Positions 55,770 to 64,000 of a stretch of DNA of 64,000 nucleotides are shown in pieces. The position numbers were made by a program, and so were the translations under genes. The DNA is from Ischnura elegans (Eukaryota > Arthropoda > Insecta > Odonata > Coenagrionidae): NCBI RefSeq assembly GCF_921293095.1, contig NC_060252.1, positions 75,040,866-75,104,865 of the forward strand. The letters run 5' to 3'. Below the pieces are notes generated by a model. That model was not told the DNA's origin, made no database searches, and was given only the letters and a program-made list of their open reading frames with translations. Within the stretch, counting starts at the first letter, position 1; each line of letters opens with the position of its first letter.

Positions 55770-55930
55770 TGTTTTATTTGATAGAAAATAATCTTAGTTG
55801 TGTAGCCATTGCCCTGGAAAATTGTAATATAACTTTTTTGAATCCTTTAGGTAACTAAATTAATAAATGTATCAGCTTCTGATGAAATTTTATCAGTATC
55901 GGAGAAAATTGCGTGAGGTAATGCCTACCC
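55770..55930 (+). repeat. diverged relative of 54620-54760
   Basis: GTGTAGCCATTGCCCTGGAA, AACTAAATTAATAAATG and CTTCTGATGAAATTTTATC follow the order of GTGTGGTCATTGCACAGGAA and later blocks in copy 1. Confidence 0.4.
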
Positions 55931-56559
55931 AACTTAACCAAACACGAGGTAATTAAAAATTCGGATAAATGGCATACTAATATATATGTTTATACTCCGA
56001 GCACAGTTGTAACATCTCGCAATAAATATTCTCCGAATTCGAGAGTTATATTTAATGCTTTGCCCTTCAACCTGTAAAAATGGAATTTTCGCTAATCGAC
56101 AATTTCGTTCGTTTGCGTTATTTTGCCACTTAAAATCCCATTATTCTCCAAATATGTCGATATGGATGGATATATCGATATTTTTATGGGATGTTGGACC
56201 ACGCAAATATAACTACTCCACTTTTTGTCATGCATTGACCACCTCCGTTATCAATAAGTGGTAAATGTATGCATCTGGTTTGAATGAATAATCTGTTTTT
56301 GATTGATCGTAATGTGTTTCAAGTGATTGGTTGAGCATCAGCTGATGCGTTAGAGTTGTCATGGCTTCCCACAATTCAATCGGTCACCAACAATATCTTG
56401 AGCGAATGCGGAATGGGATAGGCGTCACCGCCATCGTCACCTGTATTGTTGTTCCCTTAGATCATGTGACTACGTAAACAGTTACGCCCCTTTTTTGTAC
56501 CTCATCATAGTGATTTAGTCCCAACATCAACGTGTACATCAGACGCCACACGGAAAATG
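55931..56559. other. no feature recognised
   Basis: AT-rich. Confidence 0.45.
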
Positions 56560-56960
56560 TTTGCTCACTTTTTTCATCATCGTCATCTACGTCAACAGTT
56601 TGAAGATTGGTTTGACTGTGCTTTTTACTCAATTCTCCCCTCTTGTAGTATTTTAACACTTGCATATTTCTTCTTTTTTACAGTGTTAATTATCAGATAC
56701 ATGTACCTCATCCGTGACCTTAATCTAATAGAATGTATTTCATTCTTCCCTTCTTATCTAGTATCAACGATTGTTTTCATCAGAAGACTGTTTTCATCGT
56801 GCTTCATGTGGCCGATTAGGTTGTCTATTTTTATATCTTCCACATTACATATACTATCAAACCATTTTATCTTCATCATTCATCTCGTAAAACGTCGTTT
56901 TGAAAGCTCACTGTTTTTATGTACATTGTTCTTCGTCTTGTCGATAACTGCTTCTTGCAA
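56560..56960 (-). pseudogene. RTE-like LINE 3' end, old copy
   Basis: TTTCATCATCGTCATCTACG, GTTTGAAGATTGGTTTGACT, CTCAATTCTCCCCTC and CATTTTATCTTCATCATTC parallel the 24751-25195 copy at lower identity. A 142-codon + strand frame across it is a shadow. Confidence 0.65.
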
Positions 56961-57344
56961 TGACAAGGAAATCATTTTTCGTTGAATTTATTTCCCTGTA
57001 TTTCCATTATTTACGAATTGAATTTTTCTGAGTGAAGATCTCTAATGGAATGTATTTTCATGGTTTGAACGAGACTTTCTGTGTCTTCTTGGTGGCAATA
57101 CTAGACAAGCCAATGGATTTAATTGTGATACGCGGCTGTTCTCATTATAAGTGAAAAATGAAGGGGTCCTCATGAACGAACTTAAATACTAAATTTTGGA
57201 AAAGAATCTTTTTGGGCGTGAACTACAATCGGATTTTCAAGTATGACTTTGCAAACTAATACGGAATCCGTCTTTACATTTATGTAACTCATTTGAAGCC
57301 AAACAGTATCCCTACCCAATACATCTATTGTATTTTCTGAGTAC

Positions 57345-57720
57345 GTCTACATTTACATGCTACCCTGCCAGCCTCCTCAATAAGCGAGAGGCGGTAGTGA
57401 AGACACCAGCCGTTAACAGAAAGATGAGGCGTGTATTGGAGTAATCTGACTGAAGAATCCCACCTAGGATTTCTTTAATTCGTTCGTTGTTCCGGGGGAA
57501 AACGAATTCCCGTATCTATCCGTTCAGCAAAATATCTTCCTTATCGTTTCTGCCTGATATGAAAATAGTGAAGAAAATATAGTTTTCTCCGTGACGCTCT
57601 TTAAGTTATCTTCCACATTGTTCAAGCAGTGTATGGCCTTGCACCTAGCCTTCGAGTCAGAAGTCCGTTACCCGCTGATGGAATTCACTGCCGGATGAGG
57701 TGAAAATTTGTAAATCCTTG
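57345..57720 (-). pseudogene. LINE 3' end related to 12340-13105
   Basis: The reverse complement has TTTTGCTGAACGGATAGATA, GGGAATTCGTTTTCCCCCGG, ACGGCTGGTGTCTTCACTAC and GAGGCTGGCAGGGTAGCATG, in the same order as the + strand copy ending at 13105. No intact reading frame. Confidence 0.7.
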
Positions 57721-58019
57721 GCAAGCTTAAAAAGAAAAATTTTCAATGTAATAAACTCTAATATGATAAAATGAAATAGAATTTGATTGTTGTATTCTGT
57801 GGACCGTTGTACTCTCATTCACTCTACTTATTGTTTTCCTTGTTATATTGTTTTCAATATTATTATTATATTGTTGCTATTATTATCATCCTCTCTACTA
57901 ATTGTTGTTCACTCTACGTATCCTTTCAATATATGTGTGCACATAATTCAGGATTTTTAGTTTCATTTATTTTTGCTCTATTACTTACGCTTTATTAATT
58001 TATTGTTTATGTAAATGTA

Positions 58020-58095
58020 TTATTTTGGTTGTACATCCATCGACGTCTAAAGGACTCAGAAGTCCACGATAATAATTGTTTATTATTATTATTTT
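58020..58095 (+). repeat. LINE 3' tip with (TTA)n tail
   Basis: GGTTGTACATCCATCGACGT, GGACTCAGAAGTCCACG, then ATAATAATTGTTTATTATTA. TGGACTTCTGAGTCC-type inverted bases form a small hairpin before the tail. Confidence 0.45.
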
Positions 58096-58600
58096 AAGCG
58101 GATGTCAAACACATAATGCATAATAGAAGGCAGTTCCCCTGTCAAAGTGTCCCTTTGAGCCTCGACGCGTAGGTATGATTGAAATGGCGTCTGCCGGATT
58201 ATCTCACCTCCATAGCTGTCGCATCGCCAGCTGCTTTTATCCATCCATTTTTCTGGGGCATGCCCTTGACCTCCGCTTTCGACTGCTCTGCGTTCGCCAT
58301 AATCGCGGACTTCCTTTAGGAGTGCTTTGAATTCGCTCATTGCGACTCATTTGTAGCAGGGAGAGAGCGAGGAGGATTGCGATGGCGAATCGAAACCCGG
58401 CACGAAATGCGATGCACGAAATGGCAGGCGGGGGAGATGTGGCAACGTCGCGCCGGAGGGAACGCGATCGTGGTGTTGTGTGGAGGGCGCCAGAGATTTG
58501 CGTGGGAAAAGAAGGTGGTGGGAGAAACGGGAGGAGGTTTAACTAGTGGAAAGGGACGGAGGATTTAGAAATTGAAAAATATAGTGATTCCATGTCAAAT
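58096..58600. other. GC-rich patch with divergent frames, unassigned
   Basis: A minus frame of 83 codons starts at 58340 (MSEFKALLKEVRDYGERRAV) and ends against the LINE tail. Plus frames start at 58340 and 58377. The arrangement could be a first exon or divergent promoter, but no homology is recognised. Confidence 0.25.
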
Positions 58601-58639
58601 TCATCTCCGATTTACCATAAGTTATGTGATGATAACGAA

Positions 58640-59128
58640 CAGGGGCGCAGCTAGGAATCAAGGCTGGGAGGGGTTTTAGGCGCGCCAAATACTGGGGTGT
58701 TTGGGGGTATGGCATACCCGCCAGGGTAATCGGGAGGTGCGGGGGCCCTCCCCAGAATTTTTTTTAAGATAAATAGTGAGTTTTACGGCTTTCTGAAGGA
58801 TATATTATAAATCCTTACACCAGCGGTTCCCAAACTTTTTCTTTCTGCGACCCAATTTAGCCCATACGTTTTAGCCGCGACCCCCTAAAAATGGTTGTCT
58901 AAGTTTAAGTACATAGTTCACTTTATTATTCGTATACATCTCGCGACCCCTTTCCGAACGGCCCGCGACCCCCCTGGGGGTCGCGCCCCCAGTTTGGGAA
59001 CCGCTGCCTTACACTATTCAATAGGTAATATTAATGCAATTAAGTAAAATGGATTTAACTTGAAAATTTCTCAGGGCTCTGGGGGGGGGGTGGTTATCCA
59101 CCTAAACTCCCCCCTCGCTGCGCCACTG
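58640..59128. mobile_element. hAT-type G-tract MITE, carrying a nested MITE
   Basis: CAGGGGCGCAGCTAGGAATC to CCCTCGCTGCGCCACTG, flanked by ATAACGAA (58632-58639) and ATAATTAA (59129-59136). Collinear with 36979-37264 (GGAGGTGCGGGGGCCCT) once the 186-bp insertion and one duplicate are removed. Confidence 0.85.
58821..59006. mobile_element. nested hAT MITE with perfect 8-bp TSD
   Basis: TIRs CAGCGGTTCCCAAACTTTTT and, inverted, CAGCGGTTCCCAAACTGGGG, the CAGNGGTTCCCAAAC type found in hAT elements. Target duplication CCTTACAC at 58813-58820 and 59007-59014. The paralogous element at 36979-37264 keeps CCTTACAC once (37145-37152). No coding sequence. Confidence 0.92.
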
Positions 59129-59156
59129 ATAATTAATGTTGGTACAGTCAGTAACC

Positions 59157-59520
59157 CAGTGGCGTAACTAGGAATATGATTTGGGGAGGAGTAAAGGAAT
59201 CTATGGAGGAATGAGGACGAACCCCCCCCCCCCCATGGCCTTGAACCAAAAATCGCAAAAGTCTTTAAGCAAAATCAGTACTGAATTGAAACGGAAGTAT
59301 TCAACAAATTTTCTCTAAACCCACGAAAAATGATATGTATTAGTATAAGATGTGTAACTAAGATAAAACTATTTTTTCAAGGATATAATCTCATAAACTA
59401 ATAAAGCGCTCTTATAATTTTCTTAAAATGCTGATTTCATTCACCTTTTCCATGCAAAAATATCGCATCTTGGCTTGCCCCCCCCCCTCCCCCTTAGTTA
59501 TGATCCTGGGTACGCCCTTG
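59157..59520. mobile_element. hAT-type MITE, relative of 5632-5946
   Basis: CAGTGGCGTAACTAGG on the left; the right end read inward is CAAGGGCGTACCCAGG (12 of 16 matching). C13 and C11 runs lie inside. The core matches 5632-5946 base for base over long blocks (AAGTCTTTAAGCAAAATCAG). No target duplication is evident. Confidence 0.75.
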
Positions 59521-60399
59521 GACGATAAGACATTCATTTCTTAATAATTCCTCCTTTATATTTTTGGGAGAATGGGATACTATTGATATCCAGTTTTAAT
59601 TTCAAATTGAACAATGAAGTTTCAAAAGGGACGCGAAGGAAGGAAATAGAATGTGAGATTTTGGTATCGGAGGGAGGACTATGGGGAACACTCGGAACGG
59701 AAGTGAACTTGGGAATGCGTGCCTTCTGCTTTGAGGCCAAGTCAGTGTTTTCCCTTGCGAACAGTCTCACGTTCATGTCCCTGCTGATATGGACTCCATT
59801 ATGCACTATCAAGCCTGGCCGTGTTTATGGGCACTTAACGCTCTTTCTTCTCTCTTCCACCTTATCTTGTTTACATCTGTGCTCCAAATAACTTTTTTTC
59901 TCAGAATTATAATCAAGGAGTCCGCGAACAGCTTCCTGTCGTCTCATTTCTTCATTGCTTTCTCGTAAAGCACCTTCGACATCAACTTGAATTTCTAAAT
60001 ATTATTAGTCGACTTCCGTTTTAGTTTTCTTTCGAAACTCTTCAAGTGAAGATTAAACATAATCAATTGGATGCCTTCAGTTGAATGCCTTCTACGAAAT
60101 GGGTATCTCTTTGTTTCTCCGAAATGAACGGAATTCGAAAACAATAAATTATTTTACGGAAACCGAGTGGACGTTTACAGTGGACGGTAAATAAAATTCA
60201 TAATCTTCAAACAAAACGGCATTCATCAATATTTATAATGTAATATAAGCACATGAAATCTTTAACATGTATTCTCCTCCTTAAACTTTGACCATTAAAC
60301 ATTTTCAGTAAGTTTTTATGCGGTGCTCAATTACCTTGACCTGGAACAGATAATTTAAAACAAATAGATATTACATTAATGGGCAGACGTTTTGGGGAA
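59521..60399. other. no gene recognised
   Basis: Frames of 92-102 codons on both strands at 59534-59891 have no recognisable domain. Confidence 0.4.
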
Positions 60400-60480
60400 T
60401 TTATTCGTCCTCCATACAGTTTATCCGGGTTCGAACCCTGGTGAAGGCAAACGATTTTTCCTCTATGGAATTTTCGCCAT
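60400..60480 (+). repeat. tRNA-like SINE fragment
   Basis: TTATCCGGGTTCGAACCCTG has box B and T-stem, followed by a SINE2-like CGATTTTTCCTCTATGGAAT. The 5' half of the cloverleaf is missing. Confidence 0.5.
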
Positions 60481-60865
60481 TTTGACGTAATTCTTCTAAG
60501 ATACTCAGGTATGACAGAGATAAATGTAGATATTAACATTCATAATTACCTAAAGGTTTTCTTTTGATTTTTTTTTCAAACTCTATAGTGCATTTTTTGG
60601 AGTATTAGCGGTAATCTGGTGCTCCGATAGACATATAATGGATATTCTAGAATTCCCCTTGCCGCCGTAATAGCGAAAGGGTGAATATCTCGCATGAGTA
60701 GCGAACGAAATTTCTTCCCGGTCGGTTGGCGATGTGACGAAAGCGTAGGAAGGCCCTCCTCATTTGTCAGCAAGCCAAAGCCTCGGGTGTGCACCAATAG
60801 GTGATACGACGAACAGCTGCGAAGCGGGCGCGCGAAGCAACCACGTTCTGCCCGGAGTGCACGGA

Positions 60866-61475
60866 TCACGGAGTTTACAAAAGAGGATCCTCAAGTCTGC
60901 CTCCAAATGTGTTTTCAACCACCGCGCATTTAAATGGGTTTCTAAGCCGCGTTTACACCGGAGTTTGAAACACGTTTTTCAAACGAAATTGCAAACATTG
61001 CAAAAAGCGCGCATTGGTAGGCGAAACATTTCCCTGTTGCAAACAGTTTTGCAGTGTTTGACACAGAAATTTTGTTTCCACCTGAAGTCGGTCAAGATCA
61101 AAGGGTGTTGCAAACTTTCGTTTGAAACGCTTGTTTCGGTAACTATGTGCCGTTGAAACATGAATCAGAAACATATCCCCCGCTATCCCTCCGCGCTTCC
61201 ATCTCCATCACCATTCACGTGATCACTCGTCGCGCCATGCTGTCATCAGGGTATCGATCAAGGTCGAAAGTCTTTCAAAAATTTTCATGAAACATGGAAA
61301 TAAAAACCATGAAACAAAAGTTTCAAACTTTTGTAAGAAACAACTATTTCAAACGATTGTTTTAAACAAAATTTTGAAACATTTTGTTTGAAACTCCGGT
61401 GTAAACGCGGCTTAAAGTCTCCACCCGCGGCGCTGACAGACAAAATTATTCGAGTATTACAAGGAAATAAGGTAT
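60866..61475 (+). repeat. dispersed repeat C, copy 3, split by a MITE
   Basis: GTTTACAAAAGAGGATCCTC ... GCGCATTTAAATGGG (to 60942) and CTCCACCCGCGGCGCTGACA ... GGAAATAAGGTATA (from 61415) are contiguous at 31690-31845. Confidence 0.7.
60945..61412. mobile_element. MITE inserted in repeat C, TA-flanked
   Basis: 468 bp with TIRs AGCCGCGTTTACACCGGAGT on both sides, inverted, and TA at each junction (60943-60944, 61413-61414), which suggests a Tc1/mariner-type target. The interior is filled with GTTTGAAAC/GTTTCAAAC motifs in both orientations. Confidence 0.8.
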
Positions 61476-61645
61476 ACAATTATAAGCCTTTACGACGATA
61501 AAAACTCTTCTCTCCTGCTTAGGCTTGCTGCAGTTGCAATGACAGTCAGACCAGGCAAAAATGATATAACTGAAGACAACAATATTTATCGCCGTTACGG
61601 AGCCGCGAATCTTGATATCCACGACGAGAGTTTACGAGTTGCTAC

Positions 61646-61794
61646 CAGTGGCGCATCTATAGGGGGGGGGGGCTAAGGGGGCATAGCATTTTACACTAGA
61701 TAGAATGGTAATTTTTTTTGGACCCGCAATACTGCTGCGAGGTTACCCCCTACTTAGCCCCCCCCCCCCTGTCCCTATCCTGGATCCGCCACTG
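61646..61794. mobile_element. hAT-type MITE with perfect 8-bp TSD
   Basis: 149 bp, CAGTGGCGCATCTATAGG with a G10 run on the left and a C12 run plus CCTGGATCCGCCACTG on the right. GTTGCTAC is duplicated at 61638-61645 and 61795-61802. GGCTAAGGGGGCA and CCCCCTACTTAGCCCC extend the inverted pairing. Confidence 0.9.
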
Positions 61795-61802
61795 GTTGCT
61801 AC

Positions 61803-62081
61803 CACTACACCAACTCTCTTCGCGGAGATGTGAGGCATGTTAAACGTACCGCATGAAAAATAATTAATTGCAGCCAAACTAAGGGGCGCCAAGCCAAGGA
61901 CCAAAGCTAAGGCCCTTTCATTGAAACCACTAAAAATTACGAAAAGCGTTCACAAAAAATATGGCATTGAAAAAGACGTAGCTAGAAACGTTTTTTTCCC
62001 CTTGTCGGTGATTAAACCCAGGTTCAATGTTGCATATTCAAGGTTACATTCAAGGTTGCTTTAGTTAGAAGATGGTAGAGC
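61803..62081. other. no feature recognised
   Basis: Intervening sequence lacking repeats or frames of note. Confidence 0.4.
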
Positions 62082-62322
62082 CAGCAGCATAGCCAGGAAT
62101 ATTGTTCGGGGGGGCTCCTAAACCAAGGGTGAAATTTAAAAAAAAACAGGGTACTATGCAGAGAGTTTTTAACTAATTTTCACACTTTTCATAATAGAAA
62201 TCAATTTATTTGTTGAAAAAATATATTGTAAATTCATGATTTTTTAATATTTCGTTTTCTTTGATGAAGGAAAATAATTACATTTTTATATTTCGGGGGG
62301 GGGGGGTCCGGTCTCCCCGGAA
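62082..62322. mobile_element. hAT-type G-tract MITE, right end lost
   Basis: CAGCAGCATAGCCAGGAATA, a G8 run, core TTGTAAATTCATGATTTTTT and a G12 run, matching 26323-26576. It stops in CCCCGGAACGGGG without the right TIR. Confidence 0.65.
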
Positions 62323-62696
62323 CGGGGAATATCACGCATTCAAAGGAAGGGCCAGGAACCTTAGATCAGAAGCTAAACGATCAACATACTATACATATAG
62401 GCTACCACGCTCCTCATAAGAAGAAAGGCGTGTGCGTGTGCAGTGACAAGAAACATGAGAGGAATAGTGTGTGTGCTGGAGGGGACGCTTGAGGTTTGTG
62501 GGCGAACGCATGAGGAGGAAAGGTTGTTATTTCAGGTTCGCGGGAGGAAAAAGCGGGAAAGGGAGGTGACGTCATGCGGGCGTCAAGGGTGTATGTCTTA
62601 CTATTTCCTCCTTGAGTGTCTTCAAAAGATAAAGAATACGATTCCAAAGCTTTGCATAGAAAAAGTGACTGTGTATACAGCCACGCGCGCAGGTGC

Positions 62697-62812
62697 GAAC
62701 TTATTTACACCAAGGATGAAATTCACTATAAAAAAATCTTTCGGCTCAGCCGATATTCGAACCCGGAACTACCGATTTCCGGTCAGGCATTTCACCAGTC
62801 AACCACCAAGCA
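62697..62812 (-). repeat. SINE2 copy, minus strand, single orientation
   Basis: The reverse complement gives GGTGGTTGACTGGTGAAATG (box A region), CGGAAATCGGTAGTTCCGGG, GGTTCGAATATCGGC (box B) and the tail GTGAATTTCATCCTTGGTGT. This shows the non-palindromic form of the family. Confidence 0.7.
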
Positions 62813-62828
62813 ATGTTCTTCCGCAGTT

Positions 62829-63120
62829 GATCTCAGCCTGGGTTATCTGAATTTCAGACTAGGCTATCCGAATCACAGACTAGGTTATCCTAATCTCAGA
62901 CTAGGTTATCCGAATCACAGACTAGGTTATCCGAATCACAGACTAGGTTATCCTAAATTAGACTAGGTAATCCGAATCTCAGACTCGGTAATCCGAATCT
63001 CAGACTAGGTAATCCGAATCTCAGACTAGGTAATCCGAATCTGACTAGGTTATCCGAATCTAAGATTAGGTTATCCGAATCTCAGACTAGGTTATCCGAA
63101 TCTCAGACTGGGATATCCGG
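62829..63120 (+). repeat. 21-bp minisatellite
   Basis: About 14 tandem units of CAGACTAGGTTATCCGAATC plus one base, with TTATCC/TAATCC variants and two shortened units. Because 21 is a multiple of three, the first half keeps a frame open as a repeated heptapeptide. The array ends in GGATATCCGGATAACCTAGT, where the unit motif reappears inverted. Confidence 0.92.
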
Positions 63121-63162
63121 ATAACCTAGTATGATTTTCTACCTACAATCAGTAGAAGAAGG

Positions 63163-63300
63163 CTTGGTGGTGTAACTGGTAACATACTTGACCAGCAATT
63201 GGGAGATCCGGGTTCGAATCAAATTATTAAATTATTATTCTCAAATTATTATTATTCTAAGCCAAATTCTGTTTGCATGGCGAATTTAAACCTTGGTTTT
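63163..63300 (+). repeat. SINE2 copy with internal TTA-rich insert
   Basis: GGTGGTGTAACTGGTAACAT (box A), GACCAGCAATTGGGAGATCC, GGGTTCGAATC (box B), then about 50 bp of AATTATTATT before the family tail GCATGGCGAATTTAAACCTT. Confidence 0.7.
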
Positions 63301-63656
63301 CATCCCTTCAATTCATTGAATTGGCATTGGGAAGGTCTCATGTTCAACTCCCACTAGATGCAAACATCCAGAAGATGGAATGGCAATCAAATTTGTGCAA
63401 GAAAAGGTTAGTTAGGCTTGCCTTATCTAGATCTTTCTGGAGTCAAAATCATTCTATTTACACTTGTACTCCAGTGACAGCAAGATTACGTTATCAAAAC
63501 ACATTTTCATGGCCATAAGTTTATCTAACGGAAGTGATAAAAGTAATACCCATGTCGCCTATATTAATTGATTAGCATTGTTATTTAATTATTCTACCGG
63601 TTAAGGGATGAAGAATTATGCGAATTTATAAGTCCTGTCTATTCTTCCAATTTGGA
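63301..63656. other. no feature recognised
   Basis: AT-rich, short frames only. Confidence 0.4.
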
Positions 63657-63745
63657 CTTCATATTCAAATGATGAACGATTCGGGAGATCCGGGTTAGAA
63701 GCCTTGGCAGGTAAAATTGTTTTTCCTCTGATTAATTTCTACCCT
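63657..63745 (+). repeat. tRNA-like SINE fragment
   Basis: ATTCGGGAGATCCGGGTTAG keeps most of a box B (with A in place of C-G), then TTTTTCCTCTGATTAATTT, similar to 60400-60480. Confidence 0.45.
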
Positions 63746-63754
63746 TAAAGTGCA

Positions 63755-64000
63755 ATAGGGTAGTTTCCTTCATCAAAGAAAAGGAAAGGCATTGATTACG
63801 ATTCGTTATCCACCATTAGTGTTTTCATAGTATACAATTTATTTGGTTTTAGAAATCCCAGTTTAGATGAATGGCAATGGTCAATTTTAACCGCACTTGA
63901 AAAAGTCCAGATTGGCGCCCATGCGATGCCACTCCACGTGACGTCACAGGGACCTAGATTCTATACGAGTGGATAGGAGTTTTACATCGTCTGAGATTAC
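63755..64000 (+). mobile_element. 660-bp MITE family, copy 5, cut by window end
   Basis: CAATAGGGTAGTTTCCTTCA through CACGTGACGTCACAGGGACC (about 63936) to the last base, collinear with 19741-20397 at high identity. The right part lies beyond the window. Confidence 0.8.

Noticed and set aside
56557..56985. 142-codon + strand frame rich in Phe/Ile/Leu
   Set aside because: It is the antisense of an old LINE 3' end; hydrophobicity follows from pyrimidine-rich sequence.
60764..61156. 130-codon + strand frame
   Set aside because: Crosses the junction between repeat C and the inserted MITE.
62443..62966. Long + strand frames crossing SINE2 and the minisatellite
   Set aside because: The frame is produced by the 21-bp unit and the SINE; no start context or protein-like region outside repeats.

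Overview
The window looks like AT-rich, repeat-dense intergenic and intronic DNA from an arthropod, probably an insect with a large genome. Evidence for this is the short introns with GTATG-type donors, several tRNA-derived SINE families, arthropod-style non-LTR (LINE) 3' ends, a piggyBac element with TTAA target sites, and cohorts of hAT, Tc1/mariner and PIF/Harbinger MITEs. The species cannot be fixed from sequence alone. No prokaryotic operon, CRISPR array, rRNA or intact tRNA gene is visible.

Host genes. Only one host exon is well supported: a first coding exon on the + strand (29682-29901). It encodes an acidic N-terminus and one membrane span of claudin/PMP22-like appearance, and ends at a GTAAGA splice donor. 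A GC- and CpG-rich block of about 1.9 kb precedes it, with a TATAAATA box near 28094; this reads as promoter plus long 5' UTR. Later exons are not recognisable, so most of 29.9-64 kb may be its first intron. GC-rich patches at 3.4-4.1, 32.0-32.4, 53.3-53.6 and 58.1-58.6 kb could be further promoters or exons, but nothing in them is identifiable.

Mobile-element layout. 0-3 kb: fossil multi-exon PIF/Harbinger transposase (minus strand). 5-9.6 kb: a hAT MITE with perfect 8-bp target duplication, a Tc1/mariner foldback MITE and three copies of an unnamed repeat. 9.9-13.4 kb: two LINE 5' regions placed head-to-head with arms of about 370 bp, then two unrelated LINE 3' remnants. 16-21 kb: a 660-bp MITE family carrying CRE/E-box motifs. 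21.6-24.4 kb: a nearly intact piggyBac transposon with matching termini and all four catalytic aspartates, but a frameshift in an A8 run and no visible start codon. 24.7-25.2 kb: LINE 3' end with a (CAT)n tail. 31-33.4 kb: a 433-bp local duplication plus a third SINE copy split by a LINE tail. 35-47 kb: SINE palindromes, hAT and Harbinger-type MITEs, LINE tails. 47-58 kb: more LINE/SINE remnants, a 155-bp tandem repeat and possible Penelope-like pieces. 58.6-62.3 kb: a hAT MITE nested inside another, a mariner-like MITE inside an older repeat, and a MITE with a perfect 8-bp duplication. 62.8-63.1 kb: a 21-bp minisatellite. 63.75 kb to the window end: a truncated copy of the 660-bp family.

Nothing here supports a new multi-gene system. 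The points most worth checking are the piggyBac element, the nested insertions with paralogous empty sites, the head-to-head LINE and SINE palindromes, the CRE-bearing MITE family and a hammerhead-like hairpin beside the piggyBac. All readings are by eye; no alignment or database search was run.
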